From assembly GCF_900100865.1 (NCBI RefSeq), contig NZ_LT627734.1:1-64000 (forward strand): a stretch of DNA of 64,000 nt, in the 5' to 3' direction. Made by a program: the position numbers and the translations under genes. Each line of letters begins with the position of its first letter. The first letter of the stretch is position 1. Source of the stretch: Candidatus Aquiluna sp. UB-MaderosW2red. Lineage in GTDB: Bacteria > Actinomycetota > Actinomycetes > Actinomycetales > Microbacteriaceae. A model generated the notes under the pieces. That model searched no databases, was not told the origin of the DNA, and saw only the letters and a program-made list of their open reading frames with translations. This document shows positions 45,917-54,063 of the stretch, piece by piece.

Positions 45917-46450
45917 ATGAAAATTCAAGTGCTACACATCGCTGACTGCCCAAATTGGGAATCAGTAGGTCCGGTTTTAAAGGAGTTGATCCAGGAGCTA
46001 GGACTCACCAATCTGACCCCGACCTTCACTCTCATACGCACCCCGGAGGAGGCTGCCAAATATCGATTTGCCGGTTCGCCCACCATTCTGATCGACGGTA
46101 ATGATGTTGTCCCGGGAGCGGAACCGACCATCGACTTGGCCTGCCGTGTTTACCATGACGGGTCGCGGATGGTTGGGTCGCCTACCAAAGCATCACTCCG
46201 CGAGGCCTTGCTCAGCGGCCTTGGTAATGCAGATATCCAGTCGATTAAGACCCCTGTGCACAAAACCAATCTGCCCAGGACTCTTTCGTCAATAGGGTCA
46301 GGGCTGGCTCTTTGGAAACGAAAAATTCCGCTTTGGGCCAGCTTGAACTGTGCGAACTTGGTGCGTGCACGAGCACCGGCCCAACAATTGGCCCGAAGTT
46401 TGCCACTCACCATGTGCTCCCAAAAACCCCACAGACAGCTGTCCAACTAG
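45917..46450 (+). CDS. Thioredoxin-fold protein with an odd C-terminal extension
   Basis: Residues 1-100 match small thioredoxin-fold proteins (LHIADCPNWESVGPVLKEL; KYRFAGSPTILIDGNDV; DLACRVYHDG), which have one N-terminal cysteine in DCPNWE rather than CxxC. Family members end near residue 105. Here the frame runs on for about 70 residues of Arg/Gln/Pro-rich sequence with no recognisable fold, suggesting a lost stop or a frameshift. GAAGGA lies eight bases before the ATG. It is in the sulfur gene set but 84 bp after CcdA. Confidence 0.72.
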   Translation: MKIQVLHIADCPNWESVGPVLKELIQELGLTNLTPTFTLIRTPEEAAKYRFAGSPTILIDGNDVVPGAEPTIDLACRVYHDGSRMVGSPTKASLREALLSGLGNADIQSIKTPVHKTNLPRTLSSIGSGLALWKRKIPLWASLNCANLVRARAPAQQLARSLPLTMCSQKPHRQLSN

Positions 46451-46586
46451 ATTGCCGTTTCTTATTGTCAGACTTCGGTGCTACATTCAAAAATCCGGCC
46501 CCTAAATGGTTAGTGGGCCAGATAGAAAAATTTTCAAATACCGCTAACCTTTGGGACAAATCGCCGGAACTAGACCGGGGGCGGTA
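46230..46586. other. Low-information stretch between the thioredoxin-fold and FMN-reductase genes
   Basis: This covers the unlikely C-terminal extension of the preceding gene and a further 136 bp to the next start. Open frames exist on both strands but none shows a family pattern, and they overlap each other. It may be a decayed gene. Confidence 0.35.
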
Positions 46587-47279
46587 ATGAGTACATTTAC
46601 CAATTTGAAGGCTTTATTCGTTAATTGCACTCTAAAGCTCTCGCCAGAGCTTTCTCATACTCAAGGCTTGATAGACCTCAGCGCCAGGGTGATGGAATCT
46701 CAAGGTGTCCAGGTTGAGACACTTAGGCTCGTGGACCACACGGTTCCCGCCGGTGTATTTCCCGATATGACAAAGTACGGCCACGAAAAAGACGACTGGT
46801 TGGAATTATGGCCGAAGTTCCTTGAGGCTGATATTTTGGTGGTCGCAGGCCCAATTTGGCTTGGTGAAAACTCTTCTGCGATGCGAGTGTTGATTGAGCG
46901 GCTCTATGCGATGAGCGGGGAGATAAACGAAAAAGGCCAGTACCGCTATTACGGCAAAGTTGCTGGGACCCTGCTCTCAGGTAACGAAGACGGTCTGAAG
47001 CACTCAGCAATGAGCAACCTTTACGCTCTGCAGCACGTTGGTTACACAATCCCTCCCCAGGCAGATGCCGGCTGGATTGGGGGGATTGGGCCCGGTCCGA
47101 GCTATATGGACAAGGATTCCGGTGGCCCAGAAAATGAATTTGCCAACCGCAACACCACGTTCATGAGCTGGAACTTAATGCACCTAGCTCAGCTACTCAA
47201 GTCAAACGATTCTTACCCAAGACTTGGCAATTCTCGGGTCGATTGGGATAACGGGATTCGCCCGGGGTTTGCGCTCTAA
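46587..47279 (+). CDS. NAD(P)H-dependent FMN reductase / flavodoxin-like oxidoreductase
   Basis: A 230-residue flavodoxin-fold protein: LKALFVNCTLKLSPELSHTQ (phosphate loop), ILVVAGPIWLGENSSAMRVL (flavin-binding loop), and GTLLSGNEDGLKHS. It resembles NADPH-dependent FMN reductases that serve azo, quinone or iron reduction. I use ATG 46587, since the codons upstream from 46551 do not fit the family. Its last base overlaps the next start (TAATG), coupling it to the hydrolase-OsmC gene. Confidence 0.86.
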   Translation: MSTFTNLKALFVNCTLKLSPELSHTQGLIDLSARVMESQGVQVETLRLVDHTVPAGVFPDMTKYGHEKDDWLELWPKFLEADILVVAGPIWLGENSSAMRVLIERLYAMSGEINEKGQYRYYGKVAGTLLSGNEDGLKHSAMSNLYALQHVGYTIPPQADAGWIGGIGPGPSYMDKDSGGPENEFANRNTTFMSWNLMHLAQLLKSNDSYPRLGNSRVDWDNGIRPGFAL

Positions 47280-48511
47280 TGCGACCCGTGGACTTTGCGT
47301 TCCAGGGTTCAAAAAGCACTTTATCGGGAAGAATTTCTCACCCCGATAGTCAGTTGAGTGCGGTTGCGGTTTTTGCCCACTGCTTCACCTGCTCAAAAGA
47401 GATACCGGCTGTCAAAAGAATCACTTCACGGCTCAGTCACCATGGGATTGCGGTGATGAGCTTCGACTTCACGGGCCTGGGTCACTCGCACGGAAATTTT
47501 GCTGACACAAACTTTTCGACAAATGTGCTGGATTTAAAATTAGCCATCGAGCATCTGAAATCCATCGGCATGGCGCCGACCCTACTGATTGGACATTCCC
47601 TAGGCGGAGCTGCCGTGCTTCAGGTCGCTAGCGAGCTTTTTGAAATTCAAGCTGTAGTGACAATCGGGGCTCCATCAAACCCGAAACATCTCGAAAAACT
47701 GCTGGCGGGACATATCGCAGAAATTGCGGGTGAAGGAGAGGCGAAGGTCAGCCTCGCAAATCGCGAATTTGTCATAAAAGAGCAGTTTCTAAAAGACATT
47801 CAAGACTCGGAAATTTTGACCTGCGTTCGAAAAATGAAGGCGGCGCTGTTGATTCTGCATGCCCCATTGGATAACACCGTCGGGATTGAAAATGCTGAGG
47901 AGATCTTCCGAGCCGCACAGCACCCCAAGAGTTTTGTGTCACTCGATGACGCAGACCACCTTTTGAAAAAAGTCAGGGACAGCGAATATGTAGCCGACAT
48001 TATTTCAAGCTGGTCCTCTAGATACCTAAACCTGCGCACTCCTAAAACTTCTCCCAATTCGGGCGACGGACCTGTGCTTGTCTCAGAGGTGGCAGCGGAT
48101 AAGTTTCAGCAAGACATATTATTTGGTCAAAAGCACACTTTGTTAGCTGATTATCCCACTGATTTTGGTGGGCTGGACACCGGGCCGACCCCCTATCAGC
48201 TGATCGCCGCAGCGCTTGGTGCCTGCACCTCCATCACGATTCGGATCTATGCAAAGCGCAATAAGATTCCGCTAGTTTGCGTGAGCGTAGAAGTCACTCA
48301 AGATAAAAGACATGCGGAGGTTGACCCGGAAGGTATACCTACCTACTCTCACTTTTTAAGAAAAATAAGGCTCACCGGCCCGCTGACTTCCGAACAGCGA
48401 GAGTCTCTGATCGCAATCGCAAATAAGTGCCCTATTCAAGGGACTCTTGAAGCCATTTCACAGATCGAAACTATCGATGTCAGCTTGGAAGCCAGACCCC
48501 CGATGTCATAG
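47279..48511 (+). CDS. Alpha/beta hydrolase fused to an OsmC domain
   Basis: A 410-residue fusion. Residues 1-250 are an alpha/beta hydrolase with nucleophile elbow GHSLGG, preceded by FDFTGLGHSHG, and with Asp and His in HAPLDNTVG and DDADHLL. Residues 265-410 are an OsmC/Ohr-type domain with peroxidatic cysteines in LGACTSITIR and ANKCPIQGTLE. OsmC proteins reduce organic hydroperoxides using dithiol donors. The fusion is known in bacteria. The role of the hydrolase half is unknown. Confidence 0.93.
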   Translation: MRPVDFAFQGSKSTLSGRISHPDSQLSAVAVFAHCFTCSKEIPAVKRITSRLSHHGIAVMSFDFTGLGHSHGNFADTNFSTNVLDLKLAIEHLKSIGMAPTLLIGHSLGGAAVLQVASELFEIQAVVTIGAPSNPKHLEKLLAGHIAEIAGEGEAKVSLANREFVIKEQFLKDIQDSEILTCVRKMKAALLILHAPLDNTVGIENAEEIFRAAQHPKSFVSLDDADHLLKKVRDSEYVADIISSWSSRYLNLRTPKTSPNSGDGPVLVSEVAADKFQQDILFGQKHTLLADYPTDFGGLDTGPTPYQLIAAALGACTSITIRIYAKRNKIPLVCVSVEVTQDKRHAEVDPEGIPTYSHFLRKIRLTGPLTSEQRESLIAIANKCPIQGTLEAISQIETIDVSLEARPPMS

Positions 48512-48535
48512 CTGAGCACTCAGTTTCCGAATTAC

Positions 48536-49756
48536 CTAAGCGGTAGGCCGGCCAGCGTAAGGAACGATTTCACCGTAGCGAACTGGAACAATGCGAACTG
48601 TTCTCGCCGGGTTAGGAGATTCCAGCATCATCCCATCGCCCAAGTAGATAGCTACGTGATACTTATCTCCCGAAAACGAACTCGACTGGGTCCACCAAAT
48701 CAAATCGCCACGTTGAATCTGCTGGAATGGCACTAACTTTTCCTGGCTGGCAAGAACGTTAAATTGCGCAGTTGCCGAGTGCCAGCCGATATACACGCCA
48801 GTTGAGGCGTAGCTCTTCATTGTGATACCCGAGCAGTCCCAAACATTTGGCCCGGCCCCGCCAAGAACGTAGCGCTCTCCGAGCTGCTCAGAAGCAAAAG
48901 CGATTGCCGCTTCCACCTTCGCAAAATCTGGATCTCCAACGCTGTAAAGCTCCGGGGCGCTCGGAGCTGCCTTCACAAGGTTCTGTCTGCGCTCAGCCTC
49001 TAGACCTTCGCGCCGTTGGCGTTCTAAATCCGAGGCGGTATCGGTCAAAGAGGCCAATTGATTCATCATGCTGGCTCGCTCGCGCTCAGACTGATTTACC
49101 TTGGAGATTACCGCGTTTGCGGCGTCCTGAGCTTCTTGATAAAGCTTCTTGGCCCCCGCTTCTCGGTCCTGCAGTTCTGTTCTAGCGGCCGATAACTCAT
49201 TGGCCAACTCTTTGGCTTGAGCTTGCTTATCAAGAGCTGCCTGGTAGATGGAGTCGGTTCGCTGGGCAATGATGCGCTGTGTGCCGAGCTGGTATAAAAG
49301 TTGCTCAGAGCTATCCGGGTTGAAAAAGAGTTCGAGAGAGGTATTTCCGCTGGTGCCCTGGCGATACATTCGAGCCACAATCTGGCCTAGCTGTTCTTGG
49401 GCCAGTGTTGCCTCATCTGCAGCCTCAGTAACCTTTTGCTCCAGGTCGGTTACCTTTGAAGACATGTCGTTCACTAACTTAGTGGCCTGGTTGAACTGCT
49501 CGTTTTTTACCAGTGCTACTTTTTCCAGAGCGTCCGCTTCTGATTGCAGTTCATCAAGAATTCCCTCAATGCGGGTGACCATCTGTTTTTTGGTTTGAAC
49601 ATTGGCCTTGGCGGTGGCCACTTCGGCGGCGGTGGGGTAGTCGGGAACTCCGTAGGCGGGGGATAGAGCGATGGTGCTGATCAGGACGCCAAGGCCGGCC
49701 AATGAGACCAGAACCTTATTTACCGAAGACAACCGCGCACCTACTTTCCTCACCAA
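48536..49756 (-). CDS. NlpC/P60 family cell-wall endopeptidase (RipA-like)
   Basis: A 406-residue secreted protein. A signal peptide covers about residues 1-36 (cleavage after SPAYG is plausible), a long coiled coil spans about 40-260, and the NlpC/P60 domain covers about 285-400. The catalytic Cys is in VWDCSGITMKSYA and the His in KYHVAIYLGDGMML. Such proteins cut peptidoglycan stem peptides during division. It converges with the hydrolase-OsmC gene. Confidence 0.93.
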   Translation of the reverse strand: MVRKVGARLSSVNKVLVSLAGLGVLISTIALSPAYGVPDYPTAAEVATAKANVQTKKQMVTRIEGILDELQSEADALEKVALVKNEQFNQATKLVNDMSSKVTDLEQKVTEAADEATLAQEQLGQIVARMYRQGTSGNTSLELFFNPDSSEQLLYQLGTQRIIAQRTDSIYQAALDKQAQAKELANELSAARTELQDREAGAKKLYQEAQDAANAVISKVNQSERERASMMNQLASLTDTASDLERQRREGLEAERRQNLVKAAPSAPELYSVGDPDFAKVEAAIAFASEQLGERYVLGGAGPNVWDCSGITMKSYASTGVYIGWHSATAQFNVLASQEKLVPFQQIQRGDLIWWTQSSSFSGDKYHVAIYLGDGMMLESPNPARTVRIVPVRYGEIVPYAGRPTA

Positions 49757-49862
49757 ATCCTACACAAAGTCTCAAGTATTACCTGAGAGTCAGGTTTGTG
49801 TTGCACAACATGCCAAAAATCCAGTAGTGTTTGCATCGGTGCTTCTGGAGTTGCCAGCTTCC

Positions 49863-49935
49863 GGCCCCATCGTTTAGTGGCCTAGGACGCCGCCCTTTCA
49901 CGGCGGTAGCACGGGTTCGAATCCCGTTGGGGTCA
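49863..49935 (+). tRNA. tRNA-Glu (anticodon TTC)
   Basis: 73 nt with a 7-bp acceptor stem (GGCCCCA / TGGGGTC, one G-U pair), anticodon stem CCGCC/GGCGG with loop CTTTCAC giving TTC, the TTCGAAT T-loop, and discriminator A. CCA is not encoded. Confidence 0.96.
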
Positions 49936-49961
49936 CTTGGTGATGCTAGTTGTACCGTTCT

Positions 49962-50035
49962 GGCCCTGTAGCGCAGTTGGTTAGCGCGCCGCCCTGTCAC
50001 GGCGGAGGTCGCGGGTTCAAGTCCCGTCAGGGTCG
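49962..50035 (+). tRNA. tRNA-Asp (anticodon GTC)
   Basis: 74 nt; acceptor GGCCCTG / CAGGGTC, anticodon stem CCGCC/GGCGG with loop CTGTCAC giving GTC, T-loop TTCAAGT and discriminator G. CCA is not encoded. It lies 26 bp after tRNA-Glu. Confidence 0.96.
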
Positions 50036-50036
50036 C

Positions 50037-50058
50037 TTCGCATTATTTATATTGCGAA
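50037..50058 (+). other. Short hairpin between tRNA-Asp and tRNA-Phe
   Basis: TTCGCA and TGCGAA form a 6-bp stem around a 10-base AT loop. It may be a processing signal in a polycistronic tRNA transcript. Confidence 0.3.
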
Positions 50059-50074
50059 TGGGGATCACTCTCCA

Positions 50075-50147
50075 GGCTCTGTAGCTCAGTAGGTAGAGCG
50101 AACGACTGAAAATCGTTAGGTCACCGGATCGACGCCGGTCGGAGCCA
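50075..50147 (+). tRNA. tRNA-Phe (anticodon GAA)
   Basis: 73 nt; acceptor GGCTCTG / CGGAGCC with one T-G pair, anticodon stem AACGA/TCGTT with loop CTGAAAA giving GAA, and discriminator A at 50147. The EamA transporter gene begins 18 bp downstream. Confidence 0.96.
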
Positions 50148-50165
50148 CAGATTGGAAGGCGGATA

Positions 50166-51026
50166 GTGACCATAATCTTTGGTTTACTATCCGCCTTTTC
50201 CTATGGCTATGCGGATTTCGTAGGGGCACTCGCCGCAAAAAAAGTACGTGCCCTGACCGTAACCGTCTTCTCCTTCAGTGTTGGTCTCGCAATCGCGCTC
50301 ATTGCCTCACTTTTTGTCGGCTCTGATTTCTCCTCAGAAACCCTGCGGCTAGGAGTGATGGCGGGAATTTGTTCTGCCATCGCCATCAGTTGTCTTTATC
50401 AAGCGCTGGCTCTCGGGCCGATATCAATAGTCAGCCCATTCACCGCCGTCTTGAGCGCGCTTGTGCCGGTGATAGTCGATGTTTCGTTGGGTCAAAAGCT
50501 AAGCGCCTTTGCGGGATTGGCGATAGCGCTGATTCTGATCGCAGTCGTATTAGTGGCTTTCGTGCCGGGGTCTAAGGTTCGATTGCCCTCGCTTCGGGCG
50601 ACCCTCTATTCGGTTGCCGCCGGGCTGAGCTTCTCTGGGATATTTTTGATTCTGGATGCCACAGCTAAGGATTCCGGGCTCGGTCCTTTGGTGGTGATGC
50701 GAAGCGTGGGTGTAATTTTGCTGTTCTGCGCCCTGGTGGCAGTTTGGCTTAGAAACAGAAAAAAACCGTTTATTGAGACTGAAATCAAAAATCTCAAGCT
50801 AATAGGACTAATCTTTCTAGCTGGAACTGGTGACGTGATTGGAAACATTGCTTTTTTGGTGGCAACCCGGCAGGGAGCGCTCGCCATCGCGGCAGTGTTG
50901 ACATCGTTATATCCGGTTGGAACTATTTTGCTGGCGCGAATCGTTTTAAAAGAACGAATTGCGCTTTCGCAAGCGGTTGGTATTGGAATCGCCCTGGGGG
51001 CATGCGTCCTTCTGGCTGTTGGCTAA
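50166..51026 (+). CDS. EamA-family (DMT) transporter
   Basis: A 286-residue membrane protein with about ten helices in two repeated halves. Recognisable parts are SAFSYGYADFVGALAAKKVR at the start and ALGPISIVSPFTAVLSALVPV in the middle. Substrates of this family are metabolites or amino acids and cannot be assigned here. The start is GTG with GGAAGGCGGA upstream, and the tRNA-Phe transcript may run into it. Confidence 0.86.
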   Translation: MTIIFGLLSAFSYGYADFVGALAAKKVRALTVTVFSFSVGLAIALIASLFVGSDFSSETLRLGVMAGICSAIAISCLYQALALGPISIVSPFTAVLSALVPVIVDVSLGQKLSAFAGLAIALILIAVVLVAFVPGSKVRLPSLRATLYSVAAGLSFSGIFLILDATAKDSGLGPLVVMRSVGVILLFCALVAVWLRNRKKPFIETEIKNLKLIGLIFLAGTGDVIGNIAFLVATRQGALAIAAVLTSLYPVGTILLARIVLKERIALSQAVGIGIALGACVLLAVG

Positions 51027-51050
51027 AACTAAAAAGAAATCAGGTCACAA

Positions 51051-52697
51051 ATGGCAAACCCTAAAAACCGCTGGATCGGTCTTGTTTTTATATCCCTTGC
51101 AATCTCACTGGTAATCATCGATGGCACCATCGTCAACACCATTTTCCCCGCTCTGATAAATGACCTTGGACTAAGTTCGACAGAGGTGCAGTGGGTCCAA
51201 GAAAGCTACGTTTTGGTCTTTGCCTCCCTGCTACTGGTTTGGGGGTCGGTTGCCGATCGGGTTGGTCGCAAACGACTATTGATGATCGGTATCGTGATTT
51301 TCATCGCTTCGTCGGTTTGGGCGGGTCTCACAGATTCAGCTTCGGCCCTGATTTTGGCCCGAGTCATTCAAGGTATCGGCGGCGCCATGGTGCTGCCGAC
51401 CACTCTTTCATTGGTGAACGCGACATTCCAAGGCAAAGAGCGAGGCATCGCGTTTGCTGTTTGGGGGGCCACAATCGGCGGCATGGTGGCGGTTGGGCCA
51501 GTTCTGGGTGGCTGGCTGGCCACCGACTTCAGTTGGCGTTGGGCTTTTATGATCAATCTGCCACTTGGCGTTCTGATTCTCGTCGGGCTTTTGATATTTG
51601 TTCAAGAATCTAAGTCTCCTCAACGATCGGGCGGAATCGACCTTGTTGGAGCGGCCATCTCTGTTGTGATGTTCTCAACGTTGGTTTTTGGTCTTATCGA
51701 AGGCCGGGTCTATGGCTGGTGGGAAGTGAAGCAGAACAGCCAGTTCCAAATCGGCTCATTCACTTGGCAGGAGACTGGTCTATCGCCGGTGCCAGTCGCA
51801 CTCGCAATCTTCTTGGTAACCGCAGTGATATTCGTATTCTGGGAACGTCACCGCGAAAAGCAACAAAAGAACGTGCTGCTTGATTTGGCACTGTTTAAAA
51901 TCGGTTCGTTTAGAAACGGCTCGATTGCCGCATTGATTATTTCGATGGGTGAATTTGGAATTCTATTCGCAATCCCACTGTGGCTTCAGAATGTGCTCGG
52001 GCTAAGCCCAGTGTCTGCCGGTCTTGTGCTTCTTTGGCTTGCCGGTGGTGCCTTTGCGGCCAGCGGTGTCGGTGGAGCTCTATCGGGCAAGCTGCCTGCG
52101 GCGAGAGCAGTTCAGCTGGGAGTGCTACTCGAGCTAATTGGTGTTGCGGGCATCGCGATCTTCGCATCGGCCGAGACTGGCTGGGGCGTCCTTGCACCGT
52201 TCTTGTTCGTCTACGGATTGGGTATTGGTCTCGCAACCGCGCAGCTCACCGGGGTAATCATGGTGGATGTGCCAATGCAGAACATGGGTCAAGCCTCCGG
52301 ATCACAGTCCACCGTAAGGCAGGTTGGTTCCGCCTTGGGTATCGCAGTGCTTGGCACCCTACTGTTCACCGGAACTCAAGCCTCGCTGGAGAACCGACTA
52401 GCTGATATTGACATTTCACAATCTCAAAGCACTTCAGTTGTTGAAAAAGTGGTTGATTCTGCCGGTTCTGCAATCCCGAGCCTCGAGGAAGGTCTCTTAG
52501 CGCAGCAGGTTTCAGCGGAGCTGGCGGCTCAGGTTACTAAGGCTGCCGGTGATGCTTTCACCGATGGTGCCAAGTGGGCAGCCTGGGCGGCAGCTGGGTT
52601 CTTATTCTTGGGCTTTGCTTCAACGTTTAATTTGGGTTCGCGATCAGAGAGAAAGCCACTCGCTAAAAAGCGAACACCACCCAACCCACCGGCCTAA
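51051..52697 (+). CDS. MFS transporter, DHA2 (EmrB/QacA) type
   Basis: A 548-residue protein with about 14 helices. N-terminal motif: LAISLVIIDGTIVNTIFPAL (motif D1-like), motif A WGSVADRVGRKRLLMIG and motif C GATIGGMVAVGPVLGGWLA with QSTVRQVGSALGIAVLGTLL in the second half. It is probably a proton-driven drug or metabolite exporter. It lies 25 bp after the EamA gene, so the two may be one operon. Confidence 0.9.
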   Translation: MANPKNRWIGLVFISLAISLVIIDGTIVNTIFPALINDLGLSSTEVQWVQESYVLVFASLLLVWGSVADRVGRKRLLMIGIVIFIASSVWAGLTDSASALILARVIQGIGGAMVLPTTLSLVNATFQGKERGIAFAVWGATIGGMVAVGPVLGGWLATDFSWRWAFMINLPLGVLILVGLLIFVQESKSPQRSGGIDLVGAAISVVMFSTLVFGLIEGRVYGWWEVKQNSQFQIGSFTWQETGLSPVPVALAIFLVTAVIFVFWERHREKQQKNVLLDLALFKIGSFRNGSIAALIISMGEFGILFAIPLWLQNVLGLSPVSAGLVLLWLAGGAFAASGVGGALSGKLPAARAVQLGVLLELIGVAGIAIFASAETGWGVLAPFLFVYGLGIGLATAQLTGVIMVDVPMQNMGQASGSQSTVRQVGSALGIAVLGTLLFTGTQASLENRLADIDISQSQSTSVVEKVVDSAGSAIPSLEEGLLAQQVSAELAAQVTKAAGDAFTDGAKWAAWAAAGFLFLGFASTFNLGSRSERKPLAKKRTPPNPPA

Positions 52698-52749
52698 GAA
52701 TCTGGAATCAGTTTGATCGTTTGTCGAAATAGCTAGCTTGGTTCCAAAG

Positions 52750-52755
52750 TATTCT
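52750..52755 (+). promoter_or_regulatory. -10 box, leaderless crcB promoter
   Basis: TATTCT, six bases, then ATG 52762. No fluoride riboswitch was recognised in the 64 bp between the MFS gene and crcB, so regulation is probably not through that RNA. Confidence 0.4.
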
Positions 52756-52761
52756 TAGAGG

Positions 52762-53145
52762 ATGTCATTCAAGGTGCGCATGCTCGGCTACCTCTTTTTG
52801 GGTGGTGCGCTTGGTTCGATGGCCAGATATGTAATCTTTGAGGCAATGGAAGCGAGCTTTAGCTTCGCTCAAGCAGAAATATTTGCACTGGCATTTGTGA
52901 ACCTCACCGGTTCTTGGTTTTTAGGATTGAGTGCTCGGTATCCGGGACTCCAGGCGCCTTGGTGCAGAAATCTTTGGGGCTTGGGTTTTTCTGGAGGGTT
53001 CACCACGATGAGTGGAATCACTCTTTTTATCGACAACCAGGGGCTGAACTGGCAGATTGCCCTGATGCTCTTTGCGGGGCTGTTGAGCTACGGCATCGGC
53101 TTTAGGCAGGGTCAATGGTTTTCAAGAAGACAGGCTAGAGCTTGA
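52762..53145 (+). CDS. crcB: Fluoride channel subunit CrcB/Fluc (first copy)
   Basis: A 127-residue, four-helix protein with LGSMARYVI, NLTGSWFLGLSARYP and GLGFSGGFTTMSGITLFIDN, the Fluc pore motifs. It has lower similarity to canonical Fluc than the second copy, as expected for heterodimer partners. It removes intracellular fluoride. The stop overlaps the second copy's start by four bases. Confidence 0.86.
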   Translation: MSFKVRMLGYLFLGGALGSMARYVIFEAMEASFSFAQAEIFALAFVNLTGSWFLGLSARYPGLQAPWCRNLWGLGFSGGFTTMSGITLFIDNQGLNWQIALMLFAGLLSYGIGFRQGQWFSRRQARA

Positions 53146-53492
53146 ACATAAACTTCTTTACTGTTCTCCTGGTCGGCTTGGCTGGCGGTTTGGGGAGCGT
53201 GTTGCGGGTCCAGCTGACAAAGTGGGGTGGGGCCTTGCCATTTGGCGTGATCCTCACCAACACTCTTGCAGCCACTTTATTGGGTTGGCTCTTGAGCCTT
53301 CCAAGCATCCCACTTGAAACCTTTACCGCTTTATCAATGGGGCTGGCTGGGGGGTTGTCTACCTTTTCAGCGGTCTCAAAGGCGGCCTTTATTTTCTACC
53401 ATCGCGGGCGACTAACTCAGGCGCTTTTGACTTTATTGACAAATCTTCTTATTCCACTGACCGCACTGATAGTTGTTGCTAGATTCGCCTGA
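53142..53492 (+). CDS. crcB: Fluoride channel subunit CrcB/Fluc (second copy)
   Basis: A 116-residue, four-helix protein with LAGGLGSVLRVQLTKW, LTNTLAATLLGWLL and MGLAGGLSTFSAVSKAAF (pore phenylalanine region). It starts with TTG. Two tandem crcB genes usually code a heterodimeric channel in Gram-positive bacteria. Confidence 0.9.
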   Translation: MNINFFTVLLVGLAGGLGSVLRVQLTKWGGALPFGVILTNTLAATLLGWLLSLPSIPLETFTALSMGLAGGLSTFSAVSKAAFIFYHRGRLTQALLTLLTNLLIPLTALIVVARFA

Positions 53493-53564
53493 TAGCATTA
53501 GCGCCAAGATTGATTGCCCCGAGAGCGTTAGCACTTGGACCAGAAGAGAAAAAGGGGGTCCGCC

Positions 53565-53789
53565 ATGGGGCGTGGCCGTCAAAAAGCTAAGAACACAAAA
53601 GTCGCACGCGATTTGAAGTACTTCAGCCCATCCACCGATTACTCTGCGCTCGAAGCTGAACTGAGCCATAAATCCTCCGATGCCAATGTTGAATACATCG
53701 ATAAGTGGGCGGATCTTTATGATGACGAAGCTGAAGAAGTAGAAAAAGACGAAGTAGAAAAAGACAAGGTCGCACACGAGGACGACTAG
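53565..53789 (+). CDS. DUF3073 family protein
   Basis: A 74-residue protein with the actinobacterial DUF3073 pattern MGRGRQKAKNTKVARDLKY, a middle ANVEYIDKWADLYDD, and an acidic Lys/Glu tail with a duplicated EVEKD unit (53736-53765). I start at ATG 53565 with AAGGGGG upstream. Usually encoded near purM/purF, as here. Function unknown. Confidence 0.93.
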   Translation: MGRGRQKAKNTKVARDLKYFSPSTDYSALEAELSHKSSDANVEYIDKWADLYDDEAEEVEKDEVEKDKVAHEDD

Positions 53790-54063
53790 GTTTTTTGTGC
53801 AAAACAGAATCACGTTTAGCGCTTTTTCCAGCTGACCAAAATCAGCCTATGAAGCCCGATTGTTGTCTGTCGAAATCCAGCTACACGGTAAACCCAGCGC
53901 AGCTTTTCTACCCGCCAAAATATGTAGATAGATGCTCTAGTGAGTCAAAAACCTAACGGCTTCGTAGGCAATCATGCGGGTGAAGCTAAACCCCCGAGAA
54001 GAGTGGCTTGACTCAAAAGGGGTGAAAAGAAGCTAGGGACTTGGTGGCTATCGGAATCTCTAT
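53790..54063. other. Gap between DUF3073 and an exported-protein gene
   Basis: A short open frame from GTG 53940 to TGA 54009 would code about 23 residues (MSQKPNGFVGN...) with TAGATG five bases upstream, but no family is recognised. Otherwise no gene is seen. Confidence 0.3.

Noticed and set aside
46150-46446. Minus-strand open frame of 98 codons
   Set aside because: It is opposite to the thioredoxin-fold gene and has no recognised domain or start signal.
49779-50000. Minus-strand open frame of 73 codons
   Set aside because: It runs antisense across tRNA-Glu and tRNA-Asp; the peptide pattern is a well-known artefact of reading tRNA genes.
52698-52761. Fluoride riboswitch upstream of crcB
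   Set aside because: The interval is only 64 bp and the conserved aptamer segments were not found.
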